Shown here: piece by piece, positions 17,093-26,695 of the stretch
How positions within the stretch are numbered: the stretch's first letter is position 1
Layout: every line of letters starts with the position of its first letter
Source of the DNA: Clostridia bacterium
GTDB lineage: Bacteria > Bacillota > Clostridia > Oscillospirales > Acutalibacteraceae
Length of the DNA stretch: 64,000 bases
Direction: 5' to 3'
NCBI GenBank assembly: GCA_017440755.1
Contig: JAFSGP010000036.1
Span: forward strand, 123,321 to 187,320
Notes under the pieces: generated by a model
Database searches by the model: none
Seen by the model: only the letters and a program-made list of their open reading frames with translations
What the model was told of the DNA's origin: nothing
Position numbers and translations under genes: made by a program

Positions 17093-17824
17093 ATGAAGAA
17101 AACGGATCACGAAAATCGCATATATTTGCGTAACCGCAAATGGTTCGGTGCGTTGACACTGGTGCTGTTTGCCGTCGTTATTGTGTTGCTTACGCTGTTT
17201 TTCACCAAGGTTCTCGCGCCCTATCTATCTTCTACCGAAGAATTACAGGCATTTCTGGAGTCCTATGGGTGGAAAGGGCGCTTTGTTTTGCTGGGTCTGC
17301 AATGCGCACAGGTATTTATCGCGCTGATACCCGGTGAGGTGGTGGAATTGGCCGCCGGATTTGCCTATGGCGGCATAGAAGGCACGCTAATCTGCTTACT
17401 TGGGGTTGCAACCGCCTCGGCGCTGATATTTTTGCTGGTAAAAAAGGCGGGCGCTCCCCTGGTAGAAACCTTGATTTCCCGGGAAAAGATACAGGAGCTG
17501 CGTTTCATCAACAGTGAGGCAAAGCTAAAACGGCTGATTTTCTTACTGTTCCTCATACCCGGTACACCTAAGGATTTGCTTACCTATTTCGTAGGTCTGA
17601 CAAATATTCAATTATCGCAATTCCTTGTAATCTCTATGATAGCCCGTATCCCCTCTGTGATTTCTTCCACCGTTTGCGGACAGATGCTGGCAGACAAGGA
17701 CTACGTCACCGCCGCACTGGTGTACGCAGTAACGGGTGCCGTCAGCCTAATGGGATATACGCTCTACAACAAGATTATAAAGCAGCGGCAAAATCGAAAA
17801 GAAAAGACCGAAAGAGAGGCGTAA
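17093..17824 (+). CDS. TVP38/TMEM64 (VTT/DedA-like) membrane protein
   Basis: The 243-residue protein has a charged N-terminus, about five or six hydrophobic segments and the VTT-domain features: the reentrant-loop motif G-[FY]-x-[FY]-G as GFAYGGIEG near residue 90 and the second loop FLLFLIPGTPKDLLTYFVG near 155. The VTT/DedA superfamily includes lipid scramblases and carriers such as UptA for undecaprenyl phosphate. This member is of the TVP38 branch, whose substrate is not known. It has its own GGAGGAG site and lies between two terminators. The C-terminal tail is very basic. Confidence 0.85.
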   Translation: MKKTDHENRIYLRNRKWFGALTLVLFAVVIVLLTLFFTKVLAPYLSSTEELQAFLESYGWKGRFVLLGLQCAQVFIALIPGEVVELAAGFAYGGIEGTLICLLGVATASALIFLLVKKAGAPLVETLISREKIQELRFINSEAKLKRLIFLLFLIPGTPKDLLTYFVGLTNIQLSQFLVISMIARIPSVISSTVCGQMLADKDYVTAALVYAVTGAVSLMGYTLYNKIIKQRQNRKEKTEREA

Positions 17825-17837
17825 GCCTCTCTTTTTT
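17813..17837 (+). terminator. Terminator of the TVP38-like gene
   Basis: AGAGAGGC (17813-17820), loop GTAA, GCCTCTCT (17825-17832), T-run. The gene's stop codon is in the loop. Confidence 0.85.
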
Positions 17838-17866
17838 GTCACCATGGCGGGGCGCGGACATACACT
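17838..17866 (+). promoter_or_regulatory. Possible SigE-type sporulation promoter of cotJABC
   Basis: CATACACT at 17859-17866 matches the SigE -10 consensus CATACAnT. GTCACCAT, 13 bases upstream, partly resembles the -35. In Bacillus the cotJ operon is transcribed by SigE, which supports the reading; no good SigA promoter is seen here. Confidence 0.5.
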
Positions 17867-17913
17867 GGATAGTGGGACAATCACGTCTACATTATGCAGA
17901 AAGGAGTTCGGTT

Positions 17914-18102
17914 ATGGCAAACAACAGTATGGCAGTAATGCCTTGCGACCCCGCTCTCGGCATCGCTTACGTGCGATGGCAGGAGCTGGAGGAAGTCTAC
18001 GAGCCGCTTACGGCGCTGAAAAACGGCACCCTCTTCCCCGAATTAAACAAACCGTTCTACGGAAGGAGGGCTCGCTGTGGTCACAAAGTACGAGTTGGAT
18101 AA
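17914..18102 (+). CDS. cotJA: Spore coat protein CotJA
   Basis: This 62-residue protein has the CotJA pattern: an AMAYVPWQ-like segment, here GIAYVRWQELEEVYEPLTAL, and the FPELNKPFYG block. In Bacillus CotJA and CotJC interact and are built into the inner spore coat. The ATG at 17914 follows AAGGAG by 7 bases. The frame stays open further upstream but there it overlaps the TVP38-like gene. It overlaps cotJB by 26 bases. Confidence 0.88.
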   Translation: MANNSMAVMPCDPALGIAYVRWQELEEVYEPLTALKNGTLFPELNKPFYGRRARCGHKVRVG

Positions 18103-18352
18103 GAAAATCACGGCAGTTCGTTTTGCTCTCTACGATTTAGGGCTGTATCTGGATTCACACCCTTGCTGTGAGCAGGCCATGCAGCTGCGCAACATGTATC
18201 AAATGCAGTTAAAAAACCTTATCGATGAATATGAACAGTGCTACGGCACCTATGTACTGACCCAGAACGATGTCTCTTGCTGGAAAGAATGGGTTGCTGG
18301 TCCGTGGCCCTGGGAGTATATGAAGGGAGATGACGGTTGTGTGGCAGTATGA
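18077..18352 (+). CDS. cotJB: Spore coat protein CotJB
   Basis: The 91-residue protein matches CotJB: two amphipathic helices (ITAVRFALYDLGLYLDSHP, then a Tyr/Gln-rich helix) and the aromatic C-terminal block WVAGPWPWEY. It starts at GTG 18077 with GGAAGGAGGG upstream and overlaps both neighbours, as in the standard cotJA-B-C operon. It is thought to help place CotJC in the coat, but its exact role is unclear. Confidence 0.9.
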   Translation: MVTKYELDKKITAVRFALYDLGLYLDSHPCCEQAMQLRNMYQMQLKNLIDEYEQCYGTYVLTQNDVSCWKEWVAGPWPWEYMKGDDGCVAV

Positions 18353-18932
18353 GAAGAAACTACAGTATCCCGTAAACATTAAGAACCCCAATCCCAAGCT
18401 GGCTCAAGTGATTATCAGCCAGTACGGTGGTCCCGACGGAGAGGCCAATGCCGCTCTGCGCTATCTCAGCCAGCGGTACAGTATGCCTTATGACGAATTG
18501 AAGGGAATTTTGACAGATGTAGGCACGGAAGAGCTGGCTCATCTGGAAATGGTAGCGGCTATGGTACACCAGTTGACCCGAAATCTGTCGATTGAGCAGA
18601 TTAAGGCCAGCGGGTTTGCCCCGTATTATACCGACCATACCACAGGTGTTTATCCCGCCGCAGCGGCAGGCGTTCCGCTCAATGCGAATCAATTTCAGGT
18701 CAAGGGGGATCCGATTACCGACCTGCACGAGGATTTGGCAGCGGAGCAGAAAGCACGCTCTACCTATGAAAATCTGCTGCGTCTGGTGGACGACCCGGAC
18801 GTGCGGGAACCGCTGAAATTCCTGCGTCAGCGGGAGATCAACCACTTCCAGCGGTTCGGCGAGGGCTTGCGCCTGGTGCAGGAGCGTCTGGACAGCAAAA
18901 ACTTCTACGCATTCAACCCGGCTTTTGACTAA
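18339..18932 (+). CDS. cotJC: Manganese catalase-like spore coat protein CotJC
   Basis: The 197-residue protein opens with WQYEKKLQYPVNI and contains the ferritin-like four-helix fold of manganese catalases, with metal-ligand Glu/His in GTEELAHLEM (near residue 70) and REINHFQRFGE (near residue 165), plus further Glu residues in the helices between. CotJC is a spore coat component; some members show catalase activity. I start at GTG 18339, 9 bases after AAGGGAG, which gives the family-typical N-terminus; the ATG at 18330 is too close to that site. Confidence 0.9.
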   Translation: MWQYEKKLQYPVNIKNPNPKLAQVIISQYGGPDGEANAALRYLSQRYSMPYDELKGILTDVGTEELAHLEMVAAMVHQLTRNLSIEQIKASGFAPYYTDHTTGVYPAAAAGVPLNANQFQVKGDPITDLHEDLAAEQKARSTYENLLRLVDDPDVREPLKFLRQREINHFQRFGEGLRLVQERLDSKNFYAFNPAFD

Positions 18933-18940
18933 CTCCGTTA

Positions 18941-18979
18941 AAGAAAACCGCCTGCGGATTACCCGCAGGCGGTTTTCTT
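18941..18979. terminator. Bidirectional terminator between cotJC and the AraC-type gene
   Basis: A perfect 17-bp stem, 18941-18957 with 18963-18979, and a 5-base loop. A-runs and T-runs flank it, so it serves both convergent genes. The AraC-type stop codon lies at its end. Confidence 0.85.
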
Positions 18980-19754
18980 ATACGCTCTCACAATATTTAT
19001 TATACGCTCGCCAGAAGCCGCTGTAGGACTTATATCCCACATATTGTGCAATGTCCGTTAACGACATATCGCCTTGCTCCACCAGCTGCTTGGCGACACG
19101 AACGCGGTGGAGCGTTAGCTCCTTGCGGAAATTGTTGCCGGTGTGTTTGACTACCAATCGCTCCGCTTGCTTCTCCGATACGTGTAGCAGCTTGGCCAAG
19201 TCAGAGAGGTACACTTCCTTGTAATAATGAGAATCAAAAAAGTACCGGATACGATAGGCATAGTCCACCTTGCTGTCCACAGAGGCTTCGTTCGGCAGCA
19301 GATCGTCGCAGAACAGCGCCAGATACAGCCGCAGCTTGCGGTAATCCTTCGTGCGTTCCACCAGCTTCAGTTCTTCCATAAACAAGCTGAGCAGCGGCAG
19401 CGGCACACGCAGTTGCTTTGGCTCGGTCAGCTTAAGTTCCAGTTCAAACACAACCTGCGCCATATCCGCACTATGATCAACCCCTTCGTGGTATTGTGCC
19501 GGAGGAATCGCCAGAAAATCCCCTACACGCAACGAGTAAGTTTGTTCACCCACCTGCACCGTCTTACTGCCTCGAGTAAGAATATGGATTTCGGTCATCT
19601 CGTGCTTGTGAAGTGGAGAGTCATCATCTAATCGGGCAGGAACAGAAAACCCGGGCTCCAGCAGGATGACTTTACGTTCATAACTGCCGCAGGGAATCGA
19701 CAGACTTCCGATGTCGACATTGCCTGAATAGACATTATTGGTGAATTCTTTCAT
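18978..19754 (-). CDS. AraC family transcriptional regulator with cupin sensor
   Basis: The 258-residue protein has an N-terminal cupin domain (about 25-115; HKHEMTEIHILTRGS and VGDFLAIPPAQYHEG hold the conserved His/Glu positions and a Pro-Pro turn) and a C-terminal AraC helix-turn-helix pair (about 160-258; RVRVAKQLVEQGDMSLTDIAQYVGYKSYSGFWRAYNKY). Such regulators usually sense a sugar or glycoside and activate nearby genes. It starts at ATG 19754 with GAGGGGAC upstream. It is divergent from the 2210-residue secreted protein with only 100 bases between, which suggests it controls that locus. Ligand unknown. Confidence 0.9.
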   Translation of the reverse strand: MKEFTNNVYSGNVDIGSLSIPCGSYERKVILLEPGFSVPARLDDDSPLHKHEMTEIHILTRGSKTVQVGEQTYSLRVGDFLAIPPAQYHEGVDHSADMAQVVFELELKLTEPKQLRVPLPLLSLFMEELKLVERTKDYRKLRLYLALFCDDLLPNEASVDSKVDYAYRIRYFFDSHYYKEVYLSDLAKLLHVSEKQAERLVVKHTGNNFRKELTLHRVRVAKQLVEQGDMSLTDIAQYVGYKSYSGFWRAYNKYCESV

Positions 19755-19792
19755 ACGTGTCCCCTCTTTCAATGGCGAAGGATTTGGTGGTT

Positions 19793-19801
19793 TGCTATAA
19801 T
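19793..19801 (+). promoter_or_regulatory. Extended -10 promoter of the large secreted protein gene
   Basis: TGCTATAAT, a perfect extended -10; the -35 (around 19773) is weak, as expected for a regulator-activated promoter. The start codon follows 54 bases later. The similar promoter at 26584-26612 also carries TGCTATAAT. Confidence 0.65.
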
Positions 19802-19854
19802 TTAAGCACGGCATTTCTCGTTTGTCAAGGACAAAAAGTATTGGAGGATAAGCA

Positions 19855-22800
19855 ATGATGAAAATCAGGCAATTTCTTTCTGTCGTTCTGTGTCTGACGC
19901 TGTTCGTTTCCGCAGTGCCACTTACCGGTGTGGCAGAAACTCAGGACCCCTATCTGACCGGCTACTTTACCCCCACCGCCGTAACGGTGGACGGTAAGCT
20001 GTCAGAGACCTGGCTGACCGCCGGCAGCTTTGCCGGTAACGTCGGTCGAATCGGCGTGCTGTACGATGCAAACAACATCTATTTCGGCATTAAGAGTGCC
20101 ACCGCCACCGCCGTTAATCTGACGGTGAACGGTGTGAGCCTCTCCTATTCCATAGCCTACGGCTTTGCTACCACTATCGAGGGCGCATCGGCTGCCGTAG
20201 GCAGCGGTGTGGTGGAGATCGCCGTGCCCTTTGCCTATTTCGGCCTGCGTGCCGAGGCGGCGGATACTAAGGTGGACTTCGCTGCTTCTGTGGTCACCGC
20301 AGACGGCGAGGCTGCGCTGGATGCGGAGAAGCTGTCTCTGCGCTTTGCTTCGTTATCCAACGTGCGTGATATGGATAACGAAACCCCCGCTACCAAATGG
20401 GGACAGGAGTACAACGTAGGCAGCGGCACTACGTACGTTGCCTTCAACAGCGATTCCGTAAACGGACTGGTGAATGTCGCTATTGGAAGCAATGGTAATG
20501 GCAAGAACACTATTCACGGTCGCTACTTTAACGTGGGCTATGCCGGTGGTGCTTTCAATATGGAAGTGTCGCTGACCATCCGTGATCTGCCCCAGTATAC
20601 TGCCTCCGGGTTGTCCGGTCGTGCGGGTTGGGACGGCATTGTGTTTGAGGTGAAGAACGGACGCCGCACCCGTTGGAGTCTGTTGGCGGATGAGAAAGAC
20701 AACATATACTTTGGTTACGTTCTTTCCGGTTCTTCCTCCAAATATTTTGATACCGGTCTGCAGATGGGTGATTTCGCCAAGCTTCGCCTGGAGGTCGCCG
20801 CCGACGGCACCTCTGCCCTCTACATCAACGATGTGCTGATTAACACTTTCACCCAGGGGTATGCACACTCTTCTACCTCTGCTAACTTGACGGTGATCGG
20901 CGGTAACTACAATGCTGTGTCCACCGCCGGCACAATGGACGTGGATATTCATGACCTGTGTTTCTACAGCGGCTACGGCAACGTACTGGATCAGCTGACC
21001 TTTGACACCATCAAGGGGAACAACGCCACCCAGGAGCGGATCACCTCCAACCTGGCTCTGCCCGCAACCCTGTCCCTGCAGGACATCTCCTACCCCGTCA
21101 CCTGGTCCTCCAGTAATACTGCTATTATGGGTAACGACGGTAAACTGAGCGATGCTCCCTCCGGTGACGTGACGATGACCGCTTCCGTCACCGTAGCCGG
21201 CGAGGTGCTGACCAAGTCCTTTGACCTGACCCTGTACGAGGTGTTGGACACCAATATGCTCTATCTGGAGCAGGATCTCAACCCCTATGTGGGCGCTATG
21301 AATATCACCAACTCCCCCACCAATTTCACGCTGGACGGCACCTACAACAGCGTCGGCTACGACCTGGGGAGTGTTCAGACCTTTAATCGTGTGGTACTGA
21401 CCAACGCAAACGACACCCACAAGCTGAAGAAAAGCGACCTGTCCCTGTACGTCAGTGACGACAACGTGACCTATACCCGTGTCAAGGACTGGGATATGGC
21501 TCGCTCCGGCAAGGAGATTTATCTGTATAATTTCTCCGCAGAGGGTCGGTACGTAAAGGTGCATTGCCACTTCGATACCGCTGACGAGCTGAGCTTCACC
21601 AATAAGCTTAATAAGATGATCTGGGCGGGCAACGAGGTCGACCTGCCCGGTAACGGCGGCGGTTCCTTCTCCAAGCTGAGCGAGGTCAACCTGCGGGCTA
21701 CCTCCACCGACTACGACACGGTGGCTTTCGTCTATAACGACGACCTGGCAACCGCCATTGCCGCCTCCAAGGCGGACCGCAGCGATCTGCGTTTCCTGCT
21801 GGACGGCAAGGTGCTGCCCTACTACCTCACTGCTGAGGGTGTGTATCTCCGTATGCCCTATACCGAGGCGGATAAGGTGTACACCATCGACGTGTACGGC
21901 GGCAACGAGAAGGCCGTCGACCTGAGTGATATGGAGTACGTGTACGAGGTCACCTACGGCAACCGCACTGTCACCGACCTGGTGGATGACGGCTATGTTA
22001 TGAACGCCGCCACCGCTCTGATGCCCAACGGCGATCTGATCACCATCGGTGATGTGACCACCGTCAACAGCGGCAAGATCTATCTGCGTCGTTCCACCGA
22101 TGGCGGTCGCACCTGGAGTGCCGCCGAGCTGATGTACGACGACCCCAACGACTATTCCACCGACGGTTTCTCCTTCCTCGTTGATGGAAACCGAATAATG
22201 ATGTTCGCTCACGTGAGTGAACCTGGAAACCGCACCACCTATATGTTTGTGTCTGACAACAATGGATATACCTGGGAAACCCCGGTGAATGTGGGACACG
22301 ACACACTGATCAATGTTTGCAACTACTGCGACGGCATTTTTGCCCCCTCTTACGACGGAGCCGAGGCTCCGGGTGTGGACTATGTGGTGGCAATGAACGG
22401 TTGGATCCGGAGCGGAGAAGAGCAGTACGCCGCCGCTTCGGTGATCTATTCCACCGACTGCGGTGCCACCTGGCAATCCAGCAAAAGCACGCTTACCGGC
22501 GGACTGGAGTTTGATAACAGCGAAAACGGACTCAGCGAACCGTCGGTGGTGGCTTTGGAGGACGGGACTCTGCTGATGCTGGCCCGTGCCCAGAACTGCC
22601 CGGAGCAGGTGTTCTATCAGAGTTATTCCTATGATAACGGCATCACCTGGACGGATGCGGCTCCCAGCAAGGTTTATACCTCCAATACCATGCCCACATT
22701 GAAGCACTACGACGATGAAATTTTACTTTTGTGGGCTGGCAACACCGTACAGGGCAGCGCCTCCTATTTCCGTTATCCCCTCACTCTTGCCACCTCCGAG

Positions 22801-25800
22801 GATGGCGAAACCTGGGAAAAGAAGCTCAACGCCTGGCAGGGCACCTCCCGTGGTCACGCTGCCGGCTACCTGATGCGGGCTACCCAGCCCTCCATCGCTC
22901 TCGGCGTTGGTGAGAACGGCGAGGACGCCTACATCACCTGGTGGGAGTATAACCAGCGCAACACCGGCTTGCTCATTGAGGATTTTGACGAGTACCTGAA
23001 CAAAACCAAGGGTGCCGCCAACACCTTCGAGGGCTCTTCTGCCCTGTATGCCGACTGGCAGCCCACCTACAAGGGCGGCAACGTGCCCTCCGCTACGGTG
23101 GAAATCTCCTCCGATATGGCGGCTACCGGCAGCCAGTCGCTGAAGATCGTGGACGGCGGTCGTGCCGCTCGCTCCATGCCCAATATGCTCAAGGGTGAGA
23201 TGTCCTTTGATATTAACCTCAATAACATCACCGGCAACGTCACCATGGAGCTGAAGAGCGCCTACACCGGCGACTACTGGAACGGCAATCGTCTGCACCT
23301 GAAATTCTATGACAATGGCAATATCACCTACCTTGACCCCGTTGCCAGCTGGACCGGTCTGGGTGCGGTGATGAACGCCGACGGCTGGAACAATGTGAAG
23401 CTGAAGTTCGACCTGTTGCAGGATAAGATTGACCTGTACATCAACGGCACCTTCATCCGCACTCTATCCAGCGAGACCTTGAGCGGTACCCCCTACGATA
23501 CGGCTCAGTCTGACCCGGAGGACGGCATCTCCTTCATCACGCTGTTGAGCGAGAACAGCACGCCTGTCTATATTGATAACTTCATCGCCTACGAGGGTGT
23601 TTCTATGGAGATTACCGAGCCGGAGGACAACTACTACGTCACCGAGGTGACCGCCGTAGACGGTTCTGTCTCCCCCGCCATTATGCACAAGTGGGACAGC
23701 ATCTCCATCGATAACGAGGCTCGCACCATCAACATTGTGATGCCCTCCTACAACAACCCCCGTGTGGCTTCTATTGTTCACAGCGGCGGCACCACCAGCC
23801 TGATCGGCGAGGGCACTGCTAACCAGAATAATTGGACCGCTTTGGTGGAGCAGTACGAAAACGCCTACCTTTACGACGGACAGGTGCTGGAGATCCCCTC
23901 AACCACCGGTAAGACCACTAAGGAATACACCGTGCACATCACCTATCCCGAGGTGGAGCTGCAGGGCAGCGGTACCGAGGCGGATCCCTATCTCATTACC
24001 TCTGATGAAGATTTCGCCTATATCTATGGCAAGATTCAGTACACCTCCTGGTCGGATAAGACCTCTGCCTGGGGTCTGCCGGGTGCTCACTTCAAGCAGA
24101 CTGCTGACGTATCCTACAGCGGTGCTCTGGTTAATAAAGATTCCTGGACCAACAACCTGTTCTTCCACTACGACGGTGACGGTCACACCATCACCTTCAA
24201 CTGCACCACGGACACCTATGCGGGCGCTCTGTTTGCGGGTCGTTTCTACGGCACGCTGGAGAATGTGACCCTGGCGGGTACCGTGTCCGCCACCGGCGGC
24301 ACGATGCTGGCGGGCACCGTCCGTAACGGTGCAGTGCTGCGCAACATTCACTCCACCCTGACCCAGGGCGGTGCTAACACCTTTATCGTGTCTTCCTCCT
24401 GCGACAGCGGCGCTATCGTGGAGAACTTCCTGCACACCGGCAAGCTGAACGGCACCGGTCTGTGCAGCGCCTACTGGGGCTACGGTAAGAGCGTGTACAC
24501 CACCGCCGACAATATGTCCGCCAACTGGAGCTATCACACCGACGTGCGTGCCACGGTTGCCACGGGCGAGCTGTTGGCAACCCTCAACGCCTACGCTGAA
24601 GAAAACGGCTTAGTCGCTTGGGGACAGGAGATTGGCATCGATGCCTCCCCCATCCTGGGCAAGGTGTTTGTGCCTAAGCCGGTTATCTCGCTCACTCCTT
24701 CCATCGAGAATAACAGCTCTGTTACTACCGGCACCGTGCTGACTTTGACCGCCAATGAAGGTGCCACCATCCGTTACACTCTGGATGGCAGCGAACCTAA
24801 TGAAGACAGCGCTGTATATGCAGACGGCATCACTCTGGTGAACGATGGCGACACTGCTATGTCCGTCACTGTTAAGGTGTTGGTAACGATGGCGGATGCC
24901 GATGACGTGACCGCCACCTACATCTACACGGTGACTCCTCCTCCCGTCCTGACCGACAGCTTGATTGTTGACTTTGAGAATGCTGCCGATTACACCCTGA
25001 CTGACAGCGGCTCTACCACCTCGGTTGTGGACGGCGTGATGCAGTACAAGGTCAACAGCGGTTGGAAACTGACACTTGGCTTTGCGGCGGACAGCGACTT
25101 TGTTTCCGGTGACCACTCCGCCATCGCCCTGTGGTACAGTGTACCGGCTGATGCTCCCGCCAACAACAGCGTGGTTATCCAGTTTAAGGAGTCCACCGGT
25201 GCCGGCTACGCACTGAAGCACGGCGCAACTGTATATCTGTATGACGAGGTCAAGGGCGAACTGACCGAGGCAACCGTTAACGGTGTCGAGGCCAGCGCCT
25301 GGTACAACAACTCTTTGGATCTGCGCCCCGGCTTCTCCGGCTGGGTCATCATCCCCACCGATTCGCTGCTCAACAAGAAGGACGGCCCTGCCGGCACTGT
25401 TGCAGATGCGAATGGACAGATTGATTTGAACACCATCAATAAGATTTTCTTCTCCAATGGTGGAGGTGGCAAATTCAACGAGGTGGTGATGTCCGTTGAC
25501 AACATCACTCTGCTTGGCGATGCAAATGCCTTCATTGAGAATCTGACAATGGTAGATCCCAATAGAGACGGCGTACTGAACAGCCGAGATGCCATCCACC
25601 TGCTGTATCATACGATGCTGCCCGATCAGTACGCGGTCAAGGGCAATGCAGACGTGAATGCTGACGGCATCGTCAGCACGCAGGATGCTATCTATATGCT
25701 GTATCACATTATGTTGCCGGAGAATTATCCTCTGTATGTTTCGCCTGTAAACGGACTGAATATCTCCTTCATCGGCGACAGCATCTCCAGCTACGACGGC

Positions 25801-26487
25801 TACTCCAATGACGGTACTACCAACACCACTCTGGCGGGTCGCTCCAACGGCGGTATGCAGCAGTATCTCAAATCTGTTGACGAAACCTGGTGGTACCAGT
25901 CTGCGGAAAAGCTGGGTATGAACGTGCTGGTCAACAACTCTTGGTCGGGCTCCTGCGTGTTCGGTATCCCCTCCAACGGCTCCCAGCCTGCCTGCGGTGA
26001 CCGCGCGGTTAACCTGCACTGCAATGTGGGCGACAAAAACGGCACCACCCCCGACGTCATTGCCGCCTTCATCGGCACCAATGATTTTAAGAATGGGGCG
26101 GAGCTTGGCACCTACAGAGAAGAGCTGTACAACACTATCATCACCGATAATGGTGACGGCACCTACACCTATGCAGAGCCTACCACCTTTATCGAGGGTT
26201 ACATCATTATGATGCACAAGATGACCACCACCTACCCCGATGCCAAGGTGTTCTGCTTAACTCTGCACCCCAACACCTGGCGTGTAGACGATGCGGCTTT
26301 GCAAGAGTTCAATGCCGCTATCAAGACGATTGCCGCCGATTTCAGTGCGCATATTGTAGATATCTATGCCAGTGAGCTGGATTCCACCAGCACCTATCTG
26401 GCGGATGGTCTGCACTTTAACGCCATCGGTATGGACGTGGTTTCCGAGGTGTTTGAAGCTGCCGTGCTAAAAGCTTATCGCAAATAA
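19855..26487 (+). CDS. Giant secreted dockerin protein: BNR/sialidase-like propeller, carbohydrate-binding-like domains and SGNH esterase
   Basis: This 2210-residue protein has a signal peptide (1-27). In order I see: a CBM9/DOMON-like domain (32-165), a LamG-like sandwich (170-373), a bacterial Ig-like domain (380-462), an F5/8-type-C-like domain (465-600), a short sandwich (600-702), and a six-bladed-propeller region (703-1050) with five Asp boxes, S-x-D-x-G-x-T-W type, at 747, 800, 866, 925 and 981. Then come a second LamG-like domain (1058-1250), the roughly 350-residue module shared with the next gene (1262-1607), a chitobiase C-terminal-like domain (1609-1698), a CBM-like domain (1703-1895), a type I dockerin (1899-1960) and a C-terminal SGNH hydrolase (1966-2210: GDSIS, GTNDF, DGLHFN). 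The Arg-Ile-Pro motif of classical sialidases is not evident where expected (YVMNAATALMPNG), so sialidase activity is uncertain. The SGNH domain may remove O-acetyl groups. It is probably part of a cellulosome-like complex. Confidence 0.85.
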   Translation: MMKIRQFLSVVLCLTLFVSAVPLTGVAETQDPYLTGYFTPTAVTVDGKLSETWLTAGSFAGNVGRIGVLYDANNIYFGIKSATATAVNLTVNGVSLSYSIAYGFATTIEGASAAVGSGVVEIAVPFAYFGLRAEAADTKVDFAASVVTADGEAALDAEKLSLRFASLSNVRDMDNETPATKWGQEYNVGSGTTYVAFNSDSVNGLVNVAIGSNGNGKNTIHGRYFNVGYAGGAFNMEVSLTIRDLPQYTASGLSGRAGWDGIVFEVKNGRRTRWSLLADEKDNIYFGYVLSGSSSKYFDTGLQMGDFAKLRLEVAADGTSALYINDVLINTFTQGYAHSSTSANLTVIGGNYNAVSTAGTMDVDIHDLCFYSGYGNVLDQLTFDTIKGNNATQERITSNLALPATLSLQDISYPVTWSSSNTAIMGNDGKLSDAPSGDVTMTASVTVAGEVLTKSFDLTLYEVLDTNMLYLEQDLNPYVGAMNITNSPTNFTLDGTYNSVGYDLGSVQTFNRVVLTNANDTHKLKKSDLSLYVSDDNVTYTRVKDWDMARSGKEIYLYNFSAEGRYVKVHCHFDTADELSFTNKLNKMIWAGNEVDLPGNGGGSFSKLSEVNLRATSTDYDTVAFVYNDDLATAIAASKADRSDLRFLLDGKVLPYYLTAEGVYLRMPYTEADKVYTIDVYGGNEKAVDLSDMEYVYEVTYGNRTVTDLVDDGYVMNAATALMPNGDLITIGDVTTVNSGKIYLRRSTDGGRTWSAAELMYDDPNDYSTDGFSFLVDGNRIMMFAHVSEPGNRTTYMFVSDNNGYTWETPVNVGHDTLINVCNYCDGIFAPSYDGAEAPGVDYVVAMNGWIRSGEEQYAAASVIYSTDCGATWQSSKSTLTGGLEFDNSENGLSEPSVVALEDGTLLMLARAQNCPEQVFYQSYSYDNGITWTDAAPSKVYTSNTMPTLKHYDDEILLLWAGNTVQGSASYFRYPLTLATSEDGETWEKKLNAWQGTSRGHAAGYLMRATQPSIALGVGENGEDAYITWWEYNQRNTGLLIEDFDEYLNKTKGAANTFEGSSALYADWQPTYKGGNVPSATVEISSDMAATGSQSLKIVDGGRAARSMPNMLKGEMSFDINLNNITGNVTMELKSAYTGDYWNGNRLHLKFYDNGNITYLDPVASWTGLGAVMNADGWNNVKLKFDLLQDKIDLYINGTFIRTLSSETLSGTPYDTAQSDPEDGISFITLLSENSTPVYIDNFIAYEGVSMEITEPEDNYYVTEVTAVDGSVSPAIMHKWDSISIDNEARTINIVMPSYNNPRVASIVHSGGTTSLIGEGTANQNNWTALVEQYENAYLYDGQVLEIPSTTGKTTKEYTVHITYPEVELQGSGTEADPYLITSDEDFAYIYGKIQYTSWSDKTSAWGLPGAHFKQTADVSYSGALVNKDSWTNNLFFHYDGDGHTITFNCTTDTYAGALFAGRFYGTLENVTLAGTVSATGGTMLAGTVRNGAVLRNIHSTLTQGGANTFIVSSSCDSGAIVENFLHTGKLNGTGLCSAYWGYGKSVYTTADNMSANWSYHTDVRATVATGELLATLNAYAEENGLVAWGQEIGIDASPILGKVFVPKPVISLTPSIENNSSVTTGTVLTLTANEGATIRYTLDGSEPNEDSAVYADGITLVNDGDTAMSVTVKVLVTMADADDVTATYIYTVTPPPVLTDSLIVDFENAADYTLTDSGSTTSVVDGVMQYKVNSGWKLTLGFAADSDFVSGDHSAIALWYSVPADAPANNSVVIQFKESTGAGYALKHGATVYLYDEVKGELTEATVNGVEASAWYNNSLDLRPGFSGWVIIPTDSLLNKKDGPAGTVADANGQIDLNTINKIFFSNGGGGKFNEVVMSVDNITLLGDANAFIENLTMVDPNRDGVLNSRDAIHLLYHTMLPDQYAVKGNADVNADGIVSTQDAIYMLYHIMLPENYPLYVSPVNGLNISFIGDSISSYDGYSNDGTTNTTLAGRSNGGMQQYLKSVDETWWYQSAEKLGMNVLVNNSWSGSCVFGIPSNGSQPACGDRAVNLHCNVGDKNGTTPDVIAAFIGTNDFKNGAELGTYREELYNTIITDNGDGTYTYAEPTTFIEGYIIMMHKMTTTYPDAKVFCLTLHPNTWRVDDAALQEFNAAIKTIAADFSAHIVDIYASELDSTSTYLADGLHFNAIGMDVVSEVFEAAVLKAYRK

Positions 26488-26500
26488 TTACCATTTCTCC

Positions 26501-26530
26501 GCCCCCATCCGCCTCGGATGGGGGCAATTC
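26501..26530 (+). terminator. Terminator after the giant secreted protein gene
   Basis: GCCCCCATCCG (26501-26511), loop CCT, CGGATGGGGGC (26515-26525), then a poor T-run (AATTCTTT). Strong stem; termination may be incomplete. Confidence 0.65.
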
Positions 26531-26583
26531 TTTGCTGAAAACTAAAAAAAATTAGCAAATTTTCATTTATTATTTTATAACTA

Positions 26584-26612
26584 TTGAAAAATTTTGGTCA
26601 CCTTGCTATAAT
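26584..26612 (+). promoter_or_regulatory. Promoter of the dockerin phosphoesterase gene
   Basis: TTGAAA (26584-26589), 17-base spacer, TATAAT (26607-26612) with an extended TG. The start codon is about 84 bases downstream. Confidence 0.75.
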
Positions 26613-26695
26613 GGACTTGTATTGCCTTGCGTTGTCTTTTATGTCTAAACTGTATCGCTCGGCATTGCAAGTATAAACAGAGAAGAGGTAGACAA

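Noticed and set aside
20353..22707. 784-residue open frame on the minus strand
   Set aside because: Antisense to the giant secreted protein, low complexity rich in Gly, Val and His, no ribosome site; a by-product of codon bias. The long minus frames at 24610-26217 and 27422-29146 are the same effect.
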